From NCBI RefSeq assembly GCF_003667275.1, contig NZ_RCNV01000007.1:112796-176795 (forward strand): a DNA stretch of 64,000 nt, read 5' to 3'. The translations under genes and the position numbers were made by a program. Of this stretch, positions 6,630 through 15,333 are shown in pieces. Position 1 is the stretch's first letter, and every line of letters begins with the position of its first letter. Source of the stretch: Mesonia aquimarina (GTDB lineage: Bacteria; Bacteroidota; Bacteroidia; Flavobacteriales; Flavobacteriaceae). Under the pieces are notes generated by a model. The model saw only the letters and a list, made by a program, of their open reading frames with translations. It made no database searches and had not been told where the DNA came from.

Positions 6630-8432
6630 ATGACAGCGATAAGAAATATTGCAATTATTGCACACGTTGACCACGGAAAAACAACCCTGGTTGATAAAAT
6701 TATGTACCACTGCCGCTTGTTTCGTGACAACGAAAACACAGGAGATCTTATTCTAGATAATAACGATTTAGAGCGTGAACGTGGAATTACCATTACATCT
6801 AAAAACGTATCGGTAACCTATAAAGATACAAAAATCAATATTATTGACACTCCTGGTCACGCCGATTTTGGAGGAGAAGTTGAGCGTGTTTTAAACATGG
6901 CCGATGGTGTTTTACTATTAGTAGATGCTTTTGAAGGACCAATGCCACAAACGCGTTTTGTACTGCAAAAAGCAATTGATTTAGGATTGAAACCTTGCGT
7001 GGTTGTCAATAAAGTAGATAAAGAAAACTGTACACCAGATGAAGTGCACGAAAAAGTGTTTGATTTGATGTTTGAGTTGGGTGCAGAAGAATGGCAGTTA
7101 GATTTTCCAACTGTTTACGGTTCAGCAAAAAATAACTGGATGAGTGAGGACTGGAAAAATGAAACCGAAAATATTGAGCCATTATTAGATATGGTTATCA
7201 AACATATTCCGGCTCCTAAAGTAGATACCGACGGTACGCCACAAATGCTGATTACTTCTTTAGATTTTTCATCATTTACAGGACGTATTGCTATTGGGCG
7301 CTTGCAGCGTGGTATTTTAAAAGAAGGAATGCAGGTTTCTTTGGTAAAACGCGATAAGAGCATCAAGAAAACTAGAATTAAAGAATTACAGGTTTTTGAA
7401 GGTTTAGGTCGGAGAAAAGTAGAAGAAGTTACTGCTGGAGATATTTGTGCAATTGTAGGATTAGAAGGTTTCGAAATTGGTGATACTATTGCTGATATTG
7501 AAAACCCTGAAGGACTTAAAACTATTGCTATAGACGAGCCAACAATGAGTATGTTGTTTACTATTAACGATTCGCCTTTCTTCGGAAAAGACGGAAAGTT
7601 TGTAACATCAAGACACATTAAAGATCGTTTGTTTAAAGAATTGGAAAAGAATTTAGCGCTTCGTGTAAATGAAACGGATAGTGCAGATAAATTTAACGTA
7701 TTTGGTCGTGGTGTACTTCACTTATCGGTTTTAATAGAAACCATGAGAAGAGAAGGTTACGAGTTACAAATTGGTCAGCCGCAAGTAATCATCAGAGAAA
7801 TTGATGGTGTAAAATGTGAGCCAGTTGAAGAATTAACTATTGATTTACCAGAAGAAGTTTCAGGTAAAGCAGTAGAGATGGTAACTATGCGTAAAGGAGA
7901 AATGTTGAGTATGGAAGCTCGTGGAGACCGTATGGTTTGTGAGTTTATTATTCCATCGCGCGGTATTATCGGTTTACGTAATCAATTGTTAACCGCAACC
8001 GCCGGTGAAGCAATTATGGCACACCGTTTTAAAGAGTATCAACCTTTAAAAGGTGATATTCCACAACGATTAAACGGTTCATTAGTTTCTATGGAAAAAG
8101 GAAGTGCGATTCCTTATTCTATTGATAAATTACAAGACCGTGGTAAGTTTTTTGTAGATCCGGGAGAAGATATTTATGAAGGACAAGTAATTGGTGAAAA
8201 TTCTCGTCAAGATGATATGGCAGTAAATATTACCAAAACCAAAAAACTTTCTAACGTACGTTCATCTGGAGCAGATGATAAAGCTAAAATTGTTCCTGCA
8301 ATTAAATTTAGCTTAGAAGAAGCTTTAGAATATATTCAAAAAGATGAGTATGTTGAGGTAACGCCAAATCACTTACGAATCAGAAAAATTTTCTTGACAG
8401 AAAACGAACGTAAGCGTAATAAGATTATATAA
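6630..8432 (+). CDS. typA: Translational GTPase TypA/BipA
   Basis: A 600-residue ribosome-associated GTPase of the EF-G family, involved in ribosome assembly and stress adaptation. The GTPase motifs are [14 protein letters not shown] (about 10-23), RGITI, DTPGHADFGGEVER and NKVD. They are followed by domain II (TSLDFSSFTGRIAIGRL), the EF-G-like III/V regions and the BipA C-terminal domain. Length is normal. The gene stands alone between a promoter with a leader hairpin and a strong terminator at 8456-8488. Confidence 0.97.
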   Translation: MTAIRNIAIIAHVDHGKTTLVDKIMYHCRLFRDNENTGDLILDNNDLERERGITITSKNVSVTYKDTKINIIDTPGHADFGGEVERVLNMADGVLLLVDAFEGPMPQTRFVLQKAIDLGLKPCVVVNKVDKENCTPDEVHEKVFDLMFELGAEEWQLDFPTVYGSAKNNWMSEDWKNETENIEPLLDMVIKHIPAPKVDTDGTPQMLITSLDFSSFTGRIAIGRLQRGILKEGMQVSLVKRDKSIKKTRIKELQVFEGLGRRKVEEVTAGDICAIVGLEGFEIGDTIADIENPEGLKTIAIDEPTMSMLFTINDSPFFGKDGKFVTSRHIKDRLFKELEKNLALRVNETDSADKFNVFGRGVLHLSVLIETMRREGYELQIGQPQVIIREIDGVKCEPVEELTIDLPEEVSGKAVEMVTMRKGEMLSMEARGDRMVCEFIIPSRGIIGLRNQLLTATAGEAIMAHRFKEYQPLKGDIPQRLNGSLVSMEKGSAIPYSIDKLQDRGKFFVDPGEDIYEGQVIGENSRQDDMAVNITKTKKLSNVRSSGADDKAKIVPAIKFSLEEALEYIQKDEYVEVTPNHLRIRKIFLTENERKRNKII

Positions 8433-8455
8433 TCTTTTATATACGATTAATTTTG

Positions 8456-8488
8456 AAAACCCTGAATTTTAAAAGTTCAGGGTTTTTT
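8456..8488 (+). terminator. Intrinsic terminator after typA
   Basis: An 11-base stem, AAAACCCTGAA (8456-8466) with TTCAGGGTTTT (8476-8486), closes a 9-base loop and runs into T residues. Confidence 0.9.
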
Positions 8489-8576
8489 AGTTAATTTTTT
8501 TATGCTCTTATTTTATAGAACTACTTAGGATTGAATTAAAATGTCTTATTTTTGTTTATGAAATCCAATCATTTTT

Positions 8577-9869
8577 ATGAAGAAACGTCTTTTAGAGATT
8601 TTTCAAAAAAATAAACTTTTAAAAGTTACTTCTCAGAATAGTGCTGGTATTTTAGTTAAACTTTTTACTGGATTGGCTACTTCTAAAATTGTAGCGTATT
8701 TTTTTGGACGTTCAGGAATGGCGCTCTTAGGTAATTTAAAAAACTTCCAGAGTGTTGTAAATAGTTTGTCAATAGGAGGTTTAGAAAAAGGTGCTATACG
8801 TTATTCGGCAGAATATAAAGATGACTCTAAGCGTCTTAAAAGTTTTGTGTCAACCTTATTAGTGATAGGGATTTCAATTTGTTTTTTGTTAGGAATTATA
8901 TTGTTTATTGGTAGTAGTTTTTTTAACCAACTTATTTTTCCAACTAAAAATTTTGACTATGTTTTTAAACTTTTAGCGATAATTTTGCCTTTACATATGC
9001 TCAATGTGTATTGTTTATCAATTCTAAAAGGCTTAGGAGAGTTTAAAAAAGTAATTTTTATAAATGTTTTTAGTAATATTATAAATCTTGCTTTAATGGG
9101 ATTGTTAGTCTGGCAATATGGTTTTGAAGGGGCTATTCTTACTGTTGTTATTTTACCTTCTGCTATTTTGATAATTACTTTAATTGTTGCTAATAAAAAG
9201 CTAGATGTAATAAGGAACTTTAGGTTTATAAATATTTCTCGTATATTCAGTAAAAATTTAAGTCATTATGCATTAATGACACTAATTTCTAGTGTGACAT
9301 TTCCTATTATATTTTTGCTAGTAAGGAACTTTATTATTGCTGAAGTAGGAATTGATGAGGCTGGTTATTGGGAGGCTTTAAACAGGATTTCCAATTACTA
9401 TTTATTATTTGTGATGTCATTATTGTCTCTTTATATATTGCCTGAATTAGCAGCTGCAAAAACAGATGATGGTTTTAAAGCAATTATTTTTAATTTTTAT
9501 AAAACCATACTCCCATTTTTTGGTATAGGTTTAATACTAATATATATATTCAGATACTGGATTGTTAAAGTAATATATTCAGAAGAATTTTTGCCAATGA
9601 TATCTCTTTTTAAATGGCAATTGATAGGTGATTTTATAAGGGTGTCTGTTATTGTTATAACACATCAATTACACGCAAAAAAAATGATATGGAAATTTAT
9701 TTTATCAGATATGTTTTTGGCAGCAACAACATACTTAAGTAGTGTTATATTTATAAAACAATTGGGATTAGAAGGGGTTACAATAGCTCATACAGTAACT
9801 TGGTTTCTTTATGGTTTAGTGATATTATTTATCTTCAGAAAAACATTTTTAAGCAAATGGATCACTTGA
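8577..9869 (+). CDS. Oligosaccharide flippase (Wzx/MATE-like)
   Basis: A 430-residue polytopic membrane protein with about 12 hydrophobic helices. The start (TSQNSAGILVKLFTGLATSKIVAYFFGRSGMALLGNLKNF) is characteristic of the O-antigen translocase/flippase family, which moves undecaprenyl-linked sugar units across the inner membrane. It opens an AT-rich cassette with a phosphoethanolamine-type transferase and glycosyltransferases, which supports a surface-glycan role. Its 3' end overlaps the start of the next gene by 13 bases. The substrate cannot be deduced. Confidence 0.85.
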   Translation: MKKRLLEIFQKNKLLKVTSQNSAGILVKLFTGLATSKIVAYFFGRSGMALLGNLKNFQSVVNSLSIGGLEKGAIRYSAEYKDDSKRLKSFVSTLLVIGISICFLLGIILFIGSSFFNQLIFPTKNFDYVFKLLAIILPLHMLNVYCLSILKGLGEFKKVIFINVFSNIINLALMGLLVWQYGFEGAILTVVILPSAILIITLIVANKKLDVIRNFRFINISRIFSKNLSHYALMTLISSVTFPIIFLLVRNFIIAEVGIDEAGYWEALNRISNYYLLFVMSLLSLYILPELAAAKTDDGFKAIIFNFYKTILPFFGIGLILIYIFRYWIVKVIYSEEFLPMISLFKWQLIGDFIRVSVIVITHQLHAKKMIWKFILSDMFLAATTYLSSVIFIKQLGLEGVTIAHTVTWFLYGLVILFIFRKTFLSKWIT

Positions 9870-11464
9870 AATTAATAAAAAAATCACTTGTTTTTTGGGT
9901 CCTACCTATACTTGTAAGTTTTCTATTTGAAATTTTTTGTGCAGACTTTAATTCATATAGTTTAAATAATTTGTTAGAAAACTTATTGTTTTTTAGTATA
10001 CTTTTTTTAATCGTTCCACTATTTAGTAATAGGACGATAAAGCTTTTTTTAACCCGGTATCTCTATATTTTATTTGTTTTTGGATTGTTTGTAGAAACAG
10101 TTTTTTATTACATTTTCCAAACAAATTTTACAGCTTCTGCAATTTTTATATTATTAGAAACTAATTTTTCTGAAGCTAAAGAGTTTTTAGACTTTTATAT
10201 AAACGTTTACATTATATCCTACCTTTTTATTTTAATAGTAGTTGTTTCTATTTTTTTTAAGACCATTAAAAAAAAGGATATTATTCAATTATCGTTGCCG
10301 TATAAACTTTTTGCGGGAGTCTTTGTTTTGATATTCTTAGTTTTACTAAAGCTCAGCGGATTAATTTCCTATAATATGCCTTACCTTATAATAAAATCTA
10401 CTAAAGCATACTGGGTTGAACAGCAAAAAATGAATAATTCTAATATTTCATCTTCAAAAGGACATTTTACTCAAGTAAGTAAAAAAAATAAAAAAGAACA
10501 GGAGCTATTTGTTTTGGTAATTGGAGAATCTACCACGAGAAATCATATGAATATTTATGGTTATCCAAGAGAAACAACCCCTAGATTAAATTTGCTGAAA
10601 AATGAACTAGACTTATATCAAAATGTAATTAGCCCCCATACCTATACTATTGAAACTTTAAAACAAAATTTAACTTTAAATGGTTTTAAAAAATCAAAAG
10701 AATCCTCAATTGTACAATTAATGAATCAAGCTGGTTTTAAAACTTTTTGGTTCTCTAATCAACAACCAATTGGTCCTTTTGATAGTATGGTTACTGAAAT
10801 AGCAAAAGCATCTGATATTCTAAAGTTCACTAATTTAAATAGACATTCGCATAACACACCATATGATGGTGTTTTGTTGGATAATTTAATAGCAGCAGTA
10901 AAAGACCCTGCGAAAAGAAAATTTATAGTTATACACTTATTAGGAACACATTTAAATTATGGATATCGTTTTCCTGAAAGATTTAATAAGTTTAATAAGT
11001 CACCTGAAGGTAAATATAAAGATAAAAAAGCCATAGAAACTATTAATAATTATGATAATGCCGTTTTGTATGTAGATTATGTATTAGCTGAAAGTATAGA
11101 AATTTTGAAACAAGCAAATTTAAAAAGTTATTTGTTGTATTTTTCAGATCACGGAGAAGAGGTTTATCAATCACGTTATTTTTCTGGGCATACATTATCA
11201 AAAGCAACAAAAAATATGTTTGAAATTCCATTTATTTTGTGGCGTTCAGAAAAGTTTAAAAAAGCGAAATTTATTTCAAAAGAAAATTATAGTAAACCTT
11301 ATGTTACAGATGATTTGATTCATAGCATATCAGATTTGTCAGATGTTGACTTTGAAGAGTTATTACTTAATAAAAGTATTTTTTCAGATCAGTTTATACC
11401 TAAAAAAAGAATTGTTGGGGAAGGTATTAATTTTGATAACTATCGTTGGAATAAATCAAAATAA
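9857..11464 (+). CDS. Phosphoethanolamine transferase-like sulfatase-fold protein
   Basis: A 535-residue protein with about five N-terminal membrane helices followed by a periplasmic alkaline-phosphatase/sulfatase-fold domain. Motifs are VIGESTTRNHMNIYGYPR (about 220-237; a Thr in this motif is the expected phospho-accepting nucleophile), HLLGTHLNYG and FSDHGEEVY with SGH downstream, which supply the zinc ligands as in the EptA/OpgE family. Such enzymes add phosphoethanolamine to lipid A, core sugars or glycans. I chose the ATG at 9857 (MDHLKLIKKS), which overlaps the flippase end by 13 bases, over an upstream in-frame start at 9800 lying deep inside the flippase. Whether the target is lipid A or the glycan made by this cassette is unknown. 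Confidence 0.88.
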   Translation: MDHLKLIKKSLVFWVLPILVSFLFEIFCADFNSYSLNNLLENLLFFSILFLIVPLFSNRTIKLFLTRYLYILFVFGLFVETVFYYIFQTNFTASAIFILLETNFSEAKEFLDFYINVYIISYLFILIVVVSIFFKTIKKKDIIQLSLPYKLFAGVFVLIFLVLLKLSGLISYNMPYLIIKSTKAYWVEQQKMNNSNISSSKGHFTQVSKKNKKEQELFVLVIGESTTRNHMNIYGYPRETTPRLNLLKNELDLYQNVISPHTYTIETLKQNLTLNGFKKSKESSIVQLMNQAGFKTFWFSNQQPIGPFDSMVTEIAKASDILKFTNLNRHSHNTPYDGVLLDNLIAAVKDPAKRKFIVIHLLGTHLNYGYRFPERFNKFNKSPEGKYKDKKAIETINNYDNAVLYVDYVLAESIEILKQANLKSYLLYFSDHGEEVYQSRYFSGHTLSKATKNMFEIPFILWRSEKFKKAKFISKENYSKPYVTDDLIHSISDLSDVDFEELLLNKSIFSDQFIPKKRIVGEGINFDNYRWNKSK

Positions 11465-11473
11465 AATTAAAAA

Positions 11474-12565
11474 TTGAAAAGTAATTCTTCTATTAAAATT
11501 TGTTTAGTAGGTATTTCTTTAGGAGGAGGAGGTGCAGAAAAATCTATAGCCCTACAATCTAAAATGCTTGATTCTATTGAGAATATAGAAGTGCATTTAG
11601 TTATTTTAACCAATAATATAGCTTACGATTATAAAGGTGAATTACTAAATTTAGGCGCTTTAAAGGAAAGTAAAAATACTTTCTTTTCAAGATTATATCG
11701 TTTTTCTCATTTTAGAAAATATTTAAAGAAACATCAATTTGATTATATAATAGATAATCGCCCTAAAAATAATTTTCTCAAAGAATATTATTATGCAAAT
11801 TATATTTACCGTGGTTTTAAGCGTGTTTACGTTGTACATAGTAGTAAACAAGAAAATTATCTTACTCAGAAATTAAGACAAGGAGTCAAATTATATAATA
11901 AGAACTTTGCTACAATAGCAGTTTCTAATTATATAAAAAACACTGTGCTAGAAAAAAACGGAGTAAACAAAGTAAAGTGTATTTATAATACTTTTGATGA
12001 AGAAAAAATTGAAATAGCACCTCAAAAAGAGTTGCCCCAGAAGTATATTCTAGCTTATGGGAGAATGGTAGATGATATCAAAGATTATTCTTTTTTAATA
12101 AAATCTTATAATCATTCAAAACTATGGCAAGAAAATATTTATTTGATGCTAATGGGAGAAGGAAAAGATAAAACGGTACTTCAATCTTATGCAGAAAGCT
12201 TAGATTGTGCTCCATTTATAATTTTCAAACCTTTTTTGTCAAATCCTTATTCAATAGTTAAAAGCAGTCTTTTCGTAACCTTAACAAGTAAGTATGAAGG
12301 TTTTCCTATGGTTTTAGTAGAGTCACTTGCTTCAGGTGTTCCATTAGTTTCGTTAGATATAAAATCCGGTCCTTCTGAAATTATTCAAGACAGAATAAAT
12401 GGACTACTTGTAAAAGATAGAGATTTTAAAAAATTTGCTCTAGCTTTAAGAGACATGGCTTTAGATGATAAACTTTATATTACTTGTAAAAAAAATACAA
12501 TAAAAAGTATCAGTAAATTTAGAGAGAAAGAAATAGTAAGCCAGTGGAAAAATTTACTTTTTTAA
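11474..12565 (+). CDS. Glycosyltransferase family 4
   Basis: A 363-residue GT-B fold enzyme. The N-terminal glycine loop is GISLGGGGAEKS (about 13-24). The C-terminal donor-binding half has LAYGRMVDDIKDYSFLIKSY and the E-x7-E region SKYEGFPMVLVESLASGVPLVSLD, then GPSEII and NGLLV, all typical of GT4. The start appears to be TTG at 11474, because the next ATG would remove the glycine loop. It follows the transferase gene after 9 bases and is the third gene of a three-gene unit. Sugar specificity unknown. Confidence 0.88.
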   Translation: MKSNSSIKICLVGISLGGGGAEKSIALQSKMLDSIENIEVHLVILTNNIAYDYKGELLNLGALKESKNTFFSRLYRFSHFRKYLKKHQFDYIIDNRPKNNFLKEYYYANYIYRGFKRVYVVHSSKQENYLTQKLRQGVKLYNKNFATIAVSNYIKNTVLEKNGVNKVKCIYNTFDEEKIEIAPQKELPQKYILAYGRMVDDIKDYSFLIKSYNHSKLWQENIYLMLMGEGKDKTVLQSYAESLDCAPFIIFKPFLSNPYSIVKSSLFVTLTSKYEGFPMVLVESLASGVPLVSLDIKSGPSEIIQDRINGLLVKDRDFKKFALALRDMALDDKLYITCKKNTIKSISKFREKEIVSQWKNLLF

Positions 12566-12592
12566 ATTTACCACTTATAAAATCAGGGAAAT

Positions 12593-13525
12593 TTACTTTT
12601 CAAAAGCAGTCAATCTAATATTAAACTTTTTCAATAATTCTTTTAACCTATAAAGTGTTATTAACTGTGTACTGCTTAATTTTAAGAGCATAACTTGCTT
12701 TTTAGATAGTAAGTTAGGATTAATTTTCTTCTTTAACAATTTGGCATTCTTATAATCTTTTACAATCATACATTTTAAGTATAATGAAAATCTATTTATG
12801 ATTATATATTTCTCTAAAGGGAAATTATTTTTAGCAATCTCATCAAATTTAGAAAAGTCTGTTTTATTTTTAAATTGAAATTTTTTTTGAGATAGACTAC
12901 CCTCTACAAAGGTATAACTAGATGTGACAGTAGTAGAAAATGCAATCTTATAGCGTAGACCGATTCTAATCCAATAATCAGTATCCTGTCCGCTAATTAT
13001 TCTCTCATCAAAAAAACCGATTTTTTTGGGTACAGTATGATTAAAAACAGTAGTAGATCCTGATAAAATAGGAGCTCCGTAACTGTGCTTTAGAAAATCC
13101 AAAAGTTGGTGATTTTTTGTATCGGGAACACCATTATAATTTGCTTTATATTTGCCTTGTTTGTCATGTATTTCTAAGGCTGTAGAAAACACCAAAGCAG
13201 AGGGGAATTCATTAATTAATGAACTAATTTCTTGTAAATGAATTTCATGCCAAATATCATCTGCATCTAAGAGTGCTAAATACTGTCCCTGAGCTTCTTT
13301 CATAGCTCTATTTCTACCAGCAGAAGCACCTTTATTTTCTTGTGAAAAATATTTTATTTTATCAGAATTAAATGATTTTATTATTTTTTCACTTTCATCT
13401 GTGGAGCCATCGTTAACAATTACAATTTCAAAATCTTTTATTTTCTGAGCAAAGACTGAAGTTAATGTTTGGGCTATGTAGTCTTCTTTATTGTAGACAC
13501 TTATAATAACAGAGAATTTAGGCAT
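12593..13525 (-). CDS. Glycosyltransferase family 2
   Basis: A 310-residue GT-A enzyme. The N-terminus is FSVIISVYNKEDYIAQTL, followed by EIVIVNDGSTDESEKII, NKGASAGRNRAM and the metal-binding LLDADDIWHEIHL (DxD at about residues 91-93). A second acidic motif is GQDTDYWIRIG. No membrane anchor is seen. It runs convergently to the upstream GT4 gene and is the second gene of a minus-strand pair with another GT2, separated by one base, so they probably work on the same glycan. Confidence 0.9.
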   Translation of the reverse strand: MPKFSVIISVYNKEDYIAQTLTSVFAQKIKDFEIVIVNDGSTDESEKIIKSFNSDKIKYFSQENKGASAGRNRAMKEAQGQYLALLDADDIWHEIHLQEISSLINEFPSALVFSTALEIHDKQGKYKANYNGVPDTKNHQLLDFLKHSYGAPILSGSTTVFNHTVPKKIGFFDERIISGQDTDYWIRIGLRYKIAFSTTVTSSYTFVEGSLSQKKFQFKNKTDFSKFDEIAKNNFPLEKYIIINRFSLYLKCMIVKDYKNAKLLKKKINPNLLSKKQVMLLKLSSTQLITLYRLKELLKKFNIRLTAFEK

Positions 13526-13526
13526 C

Positions 13527-14417
13527 TTAGTAGTCCTTAAGTTTTACTAAATAATATAGACGATAAAGATCAAATAAAAATAAAGGGGGCGTTTTAGTTT
13601 GTAGTATTTTTTCAATTTTTATGTTAAAAGGGTTGATGATATATTTAAAAATTTTGGTTAACCCATTTTTTTTAAGTTTCAAATAAGCTTTTTGTAAGGA
13701 TGAATAATTGTTAGGAAGTAATTCTTTTTCTTCAAAATGAATTAAAGTTTCGATTGCTTTTTTTGATTTTCTCAAAAATTTTTTATTATGCTCTAACCCT
13801 AAATGATAAACAGGATTATTAATATGTAATACGTTTATTCTATTGATTTTTAAATTATAAGTAAATAAAATATCTGTGCCATAAAAATCATCTAAAAAAC
13901 TATTGAATTCTATGAAACAGTCTTTTTTTATAAAAATACATCCTGATATGATAGATAAATATGGGTTTTTATTTCGTTGTTGAACATTTTTTTCTTCACG
14001 TTCATTACCAAATTTCCATCGTAGAGAGCAGTCAGGATTAAATGACTCTTTTTTGTAAGTAATACCTCCAAAAATCAAATCATTTTTTTCTAGAGAAGAT
14101 TTTAAAAACAAATGGATAAAATTTTTATGCCGAGGCATAATATCAGCATCGAGAAATAATAAATTATCAAAAACCGCTTTTTTTGCTAATAAATTTCGAG
14201 TTGCTGTTCTACCTATATTTTTATGATTTTCAATATAAATGCAATCGGTAATTCGTGAAAGGAACTCTTTGTTTTTTATAGAAACTTTTTTATTAGTGGA
14301 AGAATCATCTGCAATAATTATCTCAAAAGGTACTTCAGTTTCTTTTATTTGTTGATATAATTCCTGAACTAAATCAATTATAGAATAATTATATGTCGGG
14401 ATGAGCACAGAAATCAT
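13527..14417 (-). CDS. Glycosyltransferase family 2
   Basis: A 296-residue GT-A enzyme with ISVLIPTYNYSIIDLV at the N-terminus, FEIIIADDSSTNKK, NIGRTATRNLLA and the metal-binding FLDADIMPRHKNFI (about 92-105). The acceptor side contains GTDILFTYNL. The C-terminal 80 residues are basic and have no further motif. It directly precedes the other GT2 gene on the minus strand and starts 13 bases after the stop of the ftsE-like gene, so read-through from ftsE is possible. Specificity unknown. Confidence 0.88.
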   Translation of the reverse strand: MISVLIPTYNYSIIDLVQELYQQIKETEVPFEIIIADDSSTNKKVSIKNKEFLSRITDCIYIENHKNIGRTATRNLLAKKAVFDNLLFLDADIMPRHKNFIHLFLKSSLEKNDLIFGGITYKKESFNPDCSLRWKFGNEREEKNVQQRNKNPYLSIISGCIFIKKDCFIEFNSFLDDFYGTDILFTYNLKINRINVLHINNPVYHLGLEHNKKFLRKSKKAIETLIHFEEKELLPNNYSSLQKAYLKLKKNGLTKIFKYIINPFNIKIEKILQTKTPPLFLFDLYRLYYLVKLKDY

Positions 14418-14429
14418 AGAAGAAATTAG

Positions 14430-15113
14430 TTAAGCACTTTTCTGAACAACCTCAAAAACTCTTTGTCCGTCGCACTTTAAGGTTTTAGATGGGTATTTTA
14501 GTAGTAAAGCATAATCGTGCGTGGCCATTAGAATAGTATTTCCATTTTTATTGATCTCTTGCAAAACTTCCATAACTTCTACAGAAGTTTGCGGATCTAA
14601 ATTTCCTGTAGGCTCATCAGCTAAAATTAATTCCGGATCGTTTAATAAAGCCCGTGCAATTGCAACACGTTGTTGCTCTCCACCGGAAAGTTGATATGGG
14701 AATTTAAAATTTTTGGTTTTCATTCCAACCTTATCAAGCACTTGGTCAATTTTATTTTCCATTGCTTTTTTCTCTTTCCAACCGGTTGCTTTAAGTACAA
14801 AGAGCAAATTGTCTTTTATGGTACGATCATTTAAAAGTTTAAAATCTTGAAAAATAACACCTAATTTTCTTCGCAAAAAAGGAATTTGTTTTTCTTTTAG
14901 TGTTCGTAAATTAAAGTCAACAATATTTCCTTCGCCTTCTTTTAACGGAATATCGCCATAAAGTGTTTTCATGAAACTACTCTTTCCCGTTCCGGTTTTT
15001 CCTATCAAATAGACAAAATCTCCTTTTTTCACCTCTACATCTACTTCAGAAAGAATTAAACTTTCACGTTGATAAATTGCTGCATTTTTTAGCGATAAAA
15101 TAGTTTCGGCCAT
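14430..15113 (-). CDS. ftsE: FtsE-like ABC transporter ATPase
   Basis: A 227-residue ATP-binding cassette protein. Walker A is GKTGTGKSS (about 38-46), the Q-loop is VIFQDFKLL, the signature is [15 protein letters not shown], Walker B is [12 protein letters not shown] and the H-loop is MATHDYALL. The cassette matches FtsE, which with FtsX controls peptidoglycan hydrolases at the septum. No ftsX lies next to it; the FtsX-like permease at 27365-28603 looks more like a LolE/MacB-type protein. A LolD-like role is the alternative. Confidence 0.85.
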   Translation of the reverse strand: MAETILSLKNAAIYQRESLILSEVDVEVKKGDFVYLIGKTGTGKSSFMKTLYGDIPLKEGEGNIVDFNLRTLKEKQIPFLRRKLGVIFQDFKLLNDRTIKDNLLFVLKATGWKEKKAMENKIDQVLDKVGMKTKNFKFPYQLSGGEQQRVAIARALLNDPELILADEPTGNLDPQTSVEVMEVLQEINKNGNTILMATHDYALLLKYPSKTLKCDGQRVFEVVQKSA

Positions 15114-15296
15114 AGTTAAACTTTTAAAGTTTAAAGGTACTTCATTATTTTTAAAGAAAAAACAAGCTTTTTTACATTCAAAAAAGTGTTTTTCTTAAGT
15201 GGTTGAAAGTCAATTTTTTTGATACACTAAATTTCAACTATTTTCTATTAACATAATTATCACAGATTTGTTGCGTTATGAGAAGGTAGATTAATT

Positions 15297-15304
15297 TATA
15301 TTTG
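15297..15304 (+). promoter_or_regulatory. -7 box upstream of the TPR gene
   Basis: TATATTTG is a perfect TAnnTTTG match, 30 bases before the TPR start codon; TTG at 15271-15273 is the best -33 candidate, with slightly long spacing (23 bases). The rest of the 220-base divergent region shows no further clear signal. Confidence 0.55.
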
Positions 15305-15333
15305 GTTTTGTTTAAGAAAATTGTTTTATCCTT

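Noticed and set aside
7115..7618. Long antisense open frame inside typA
   Set aside because: It mirrors the codon pattern of typA; the sequence is low in complexity for a protein and no signals precede it.
12544..12573. Hairpin between the convergent GT4 and GT2 genes
   Set aside because: The pairing is imperfect and nearly all A-T, with no convincing T-run; too weak for a terminator call.
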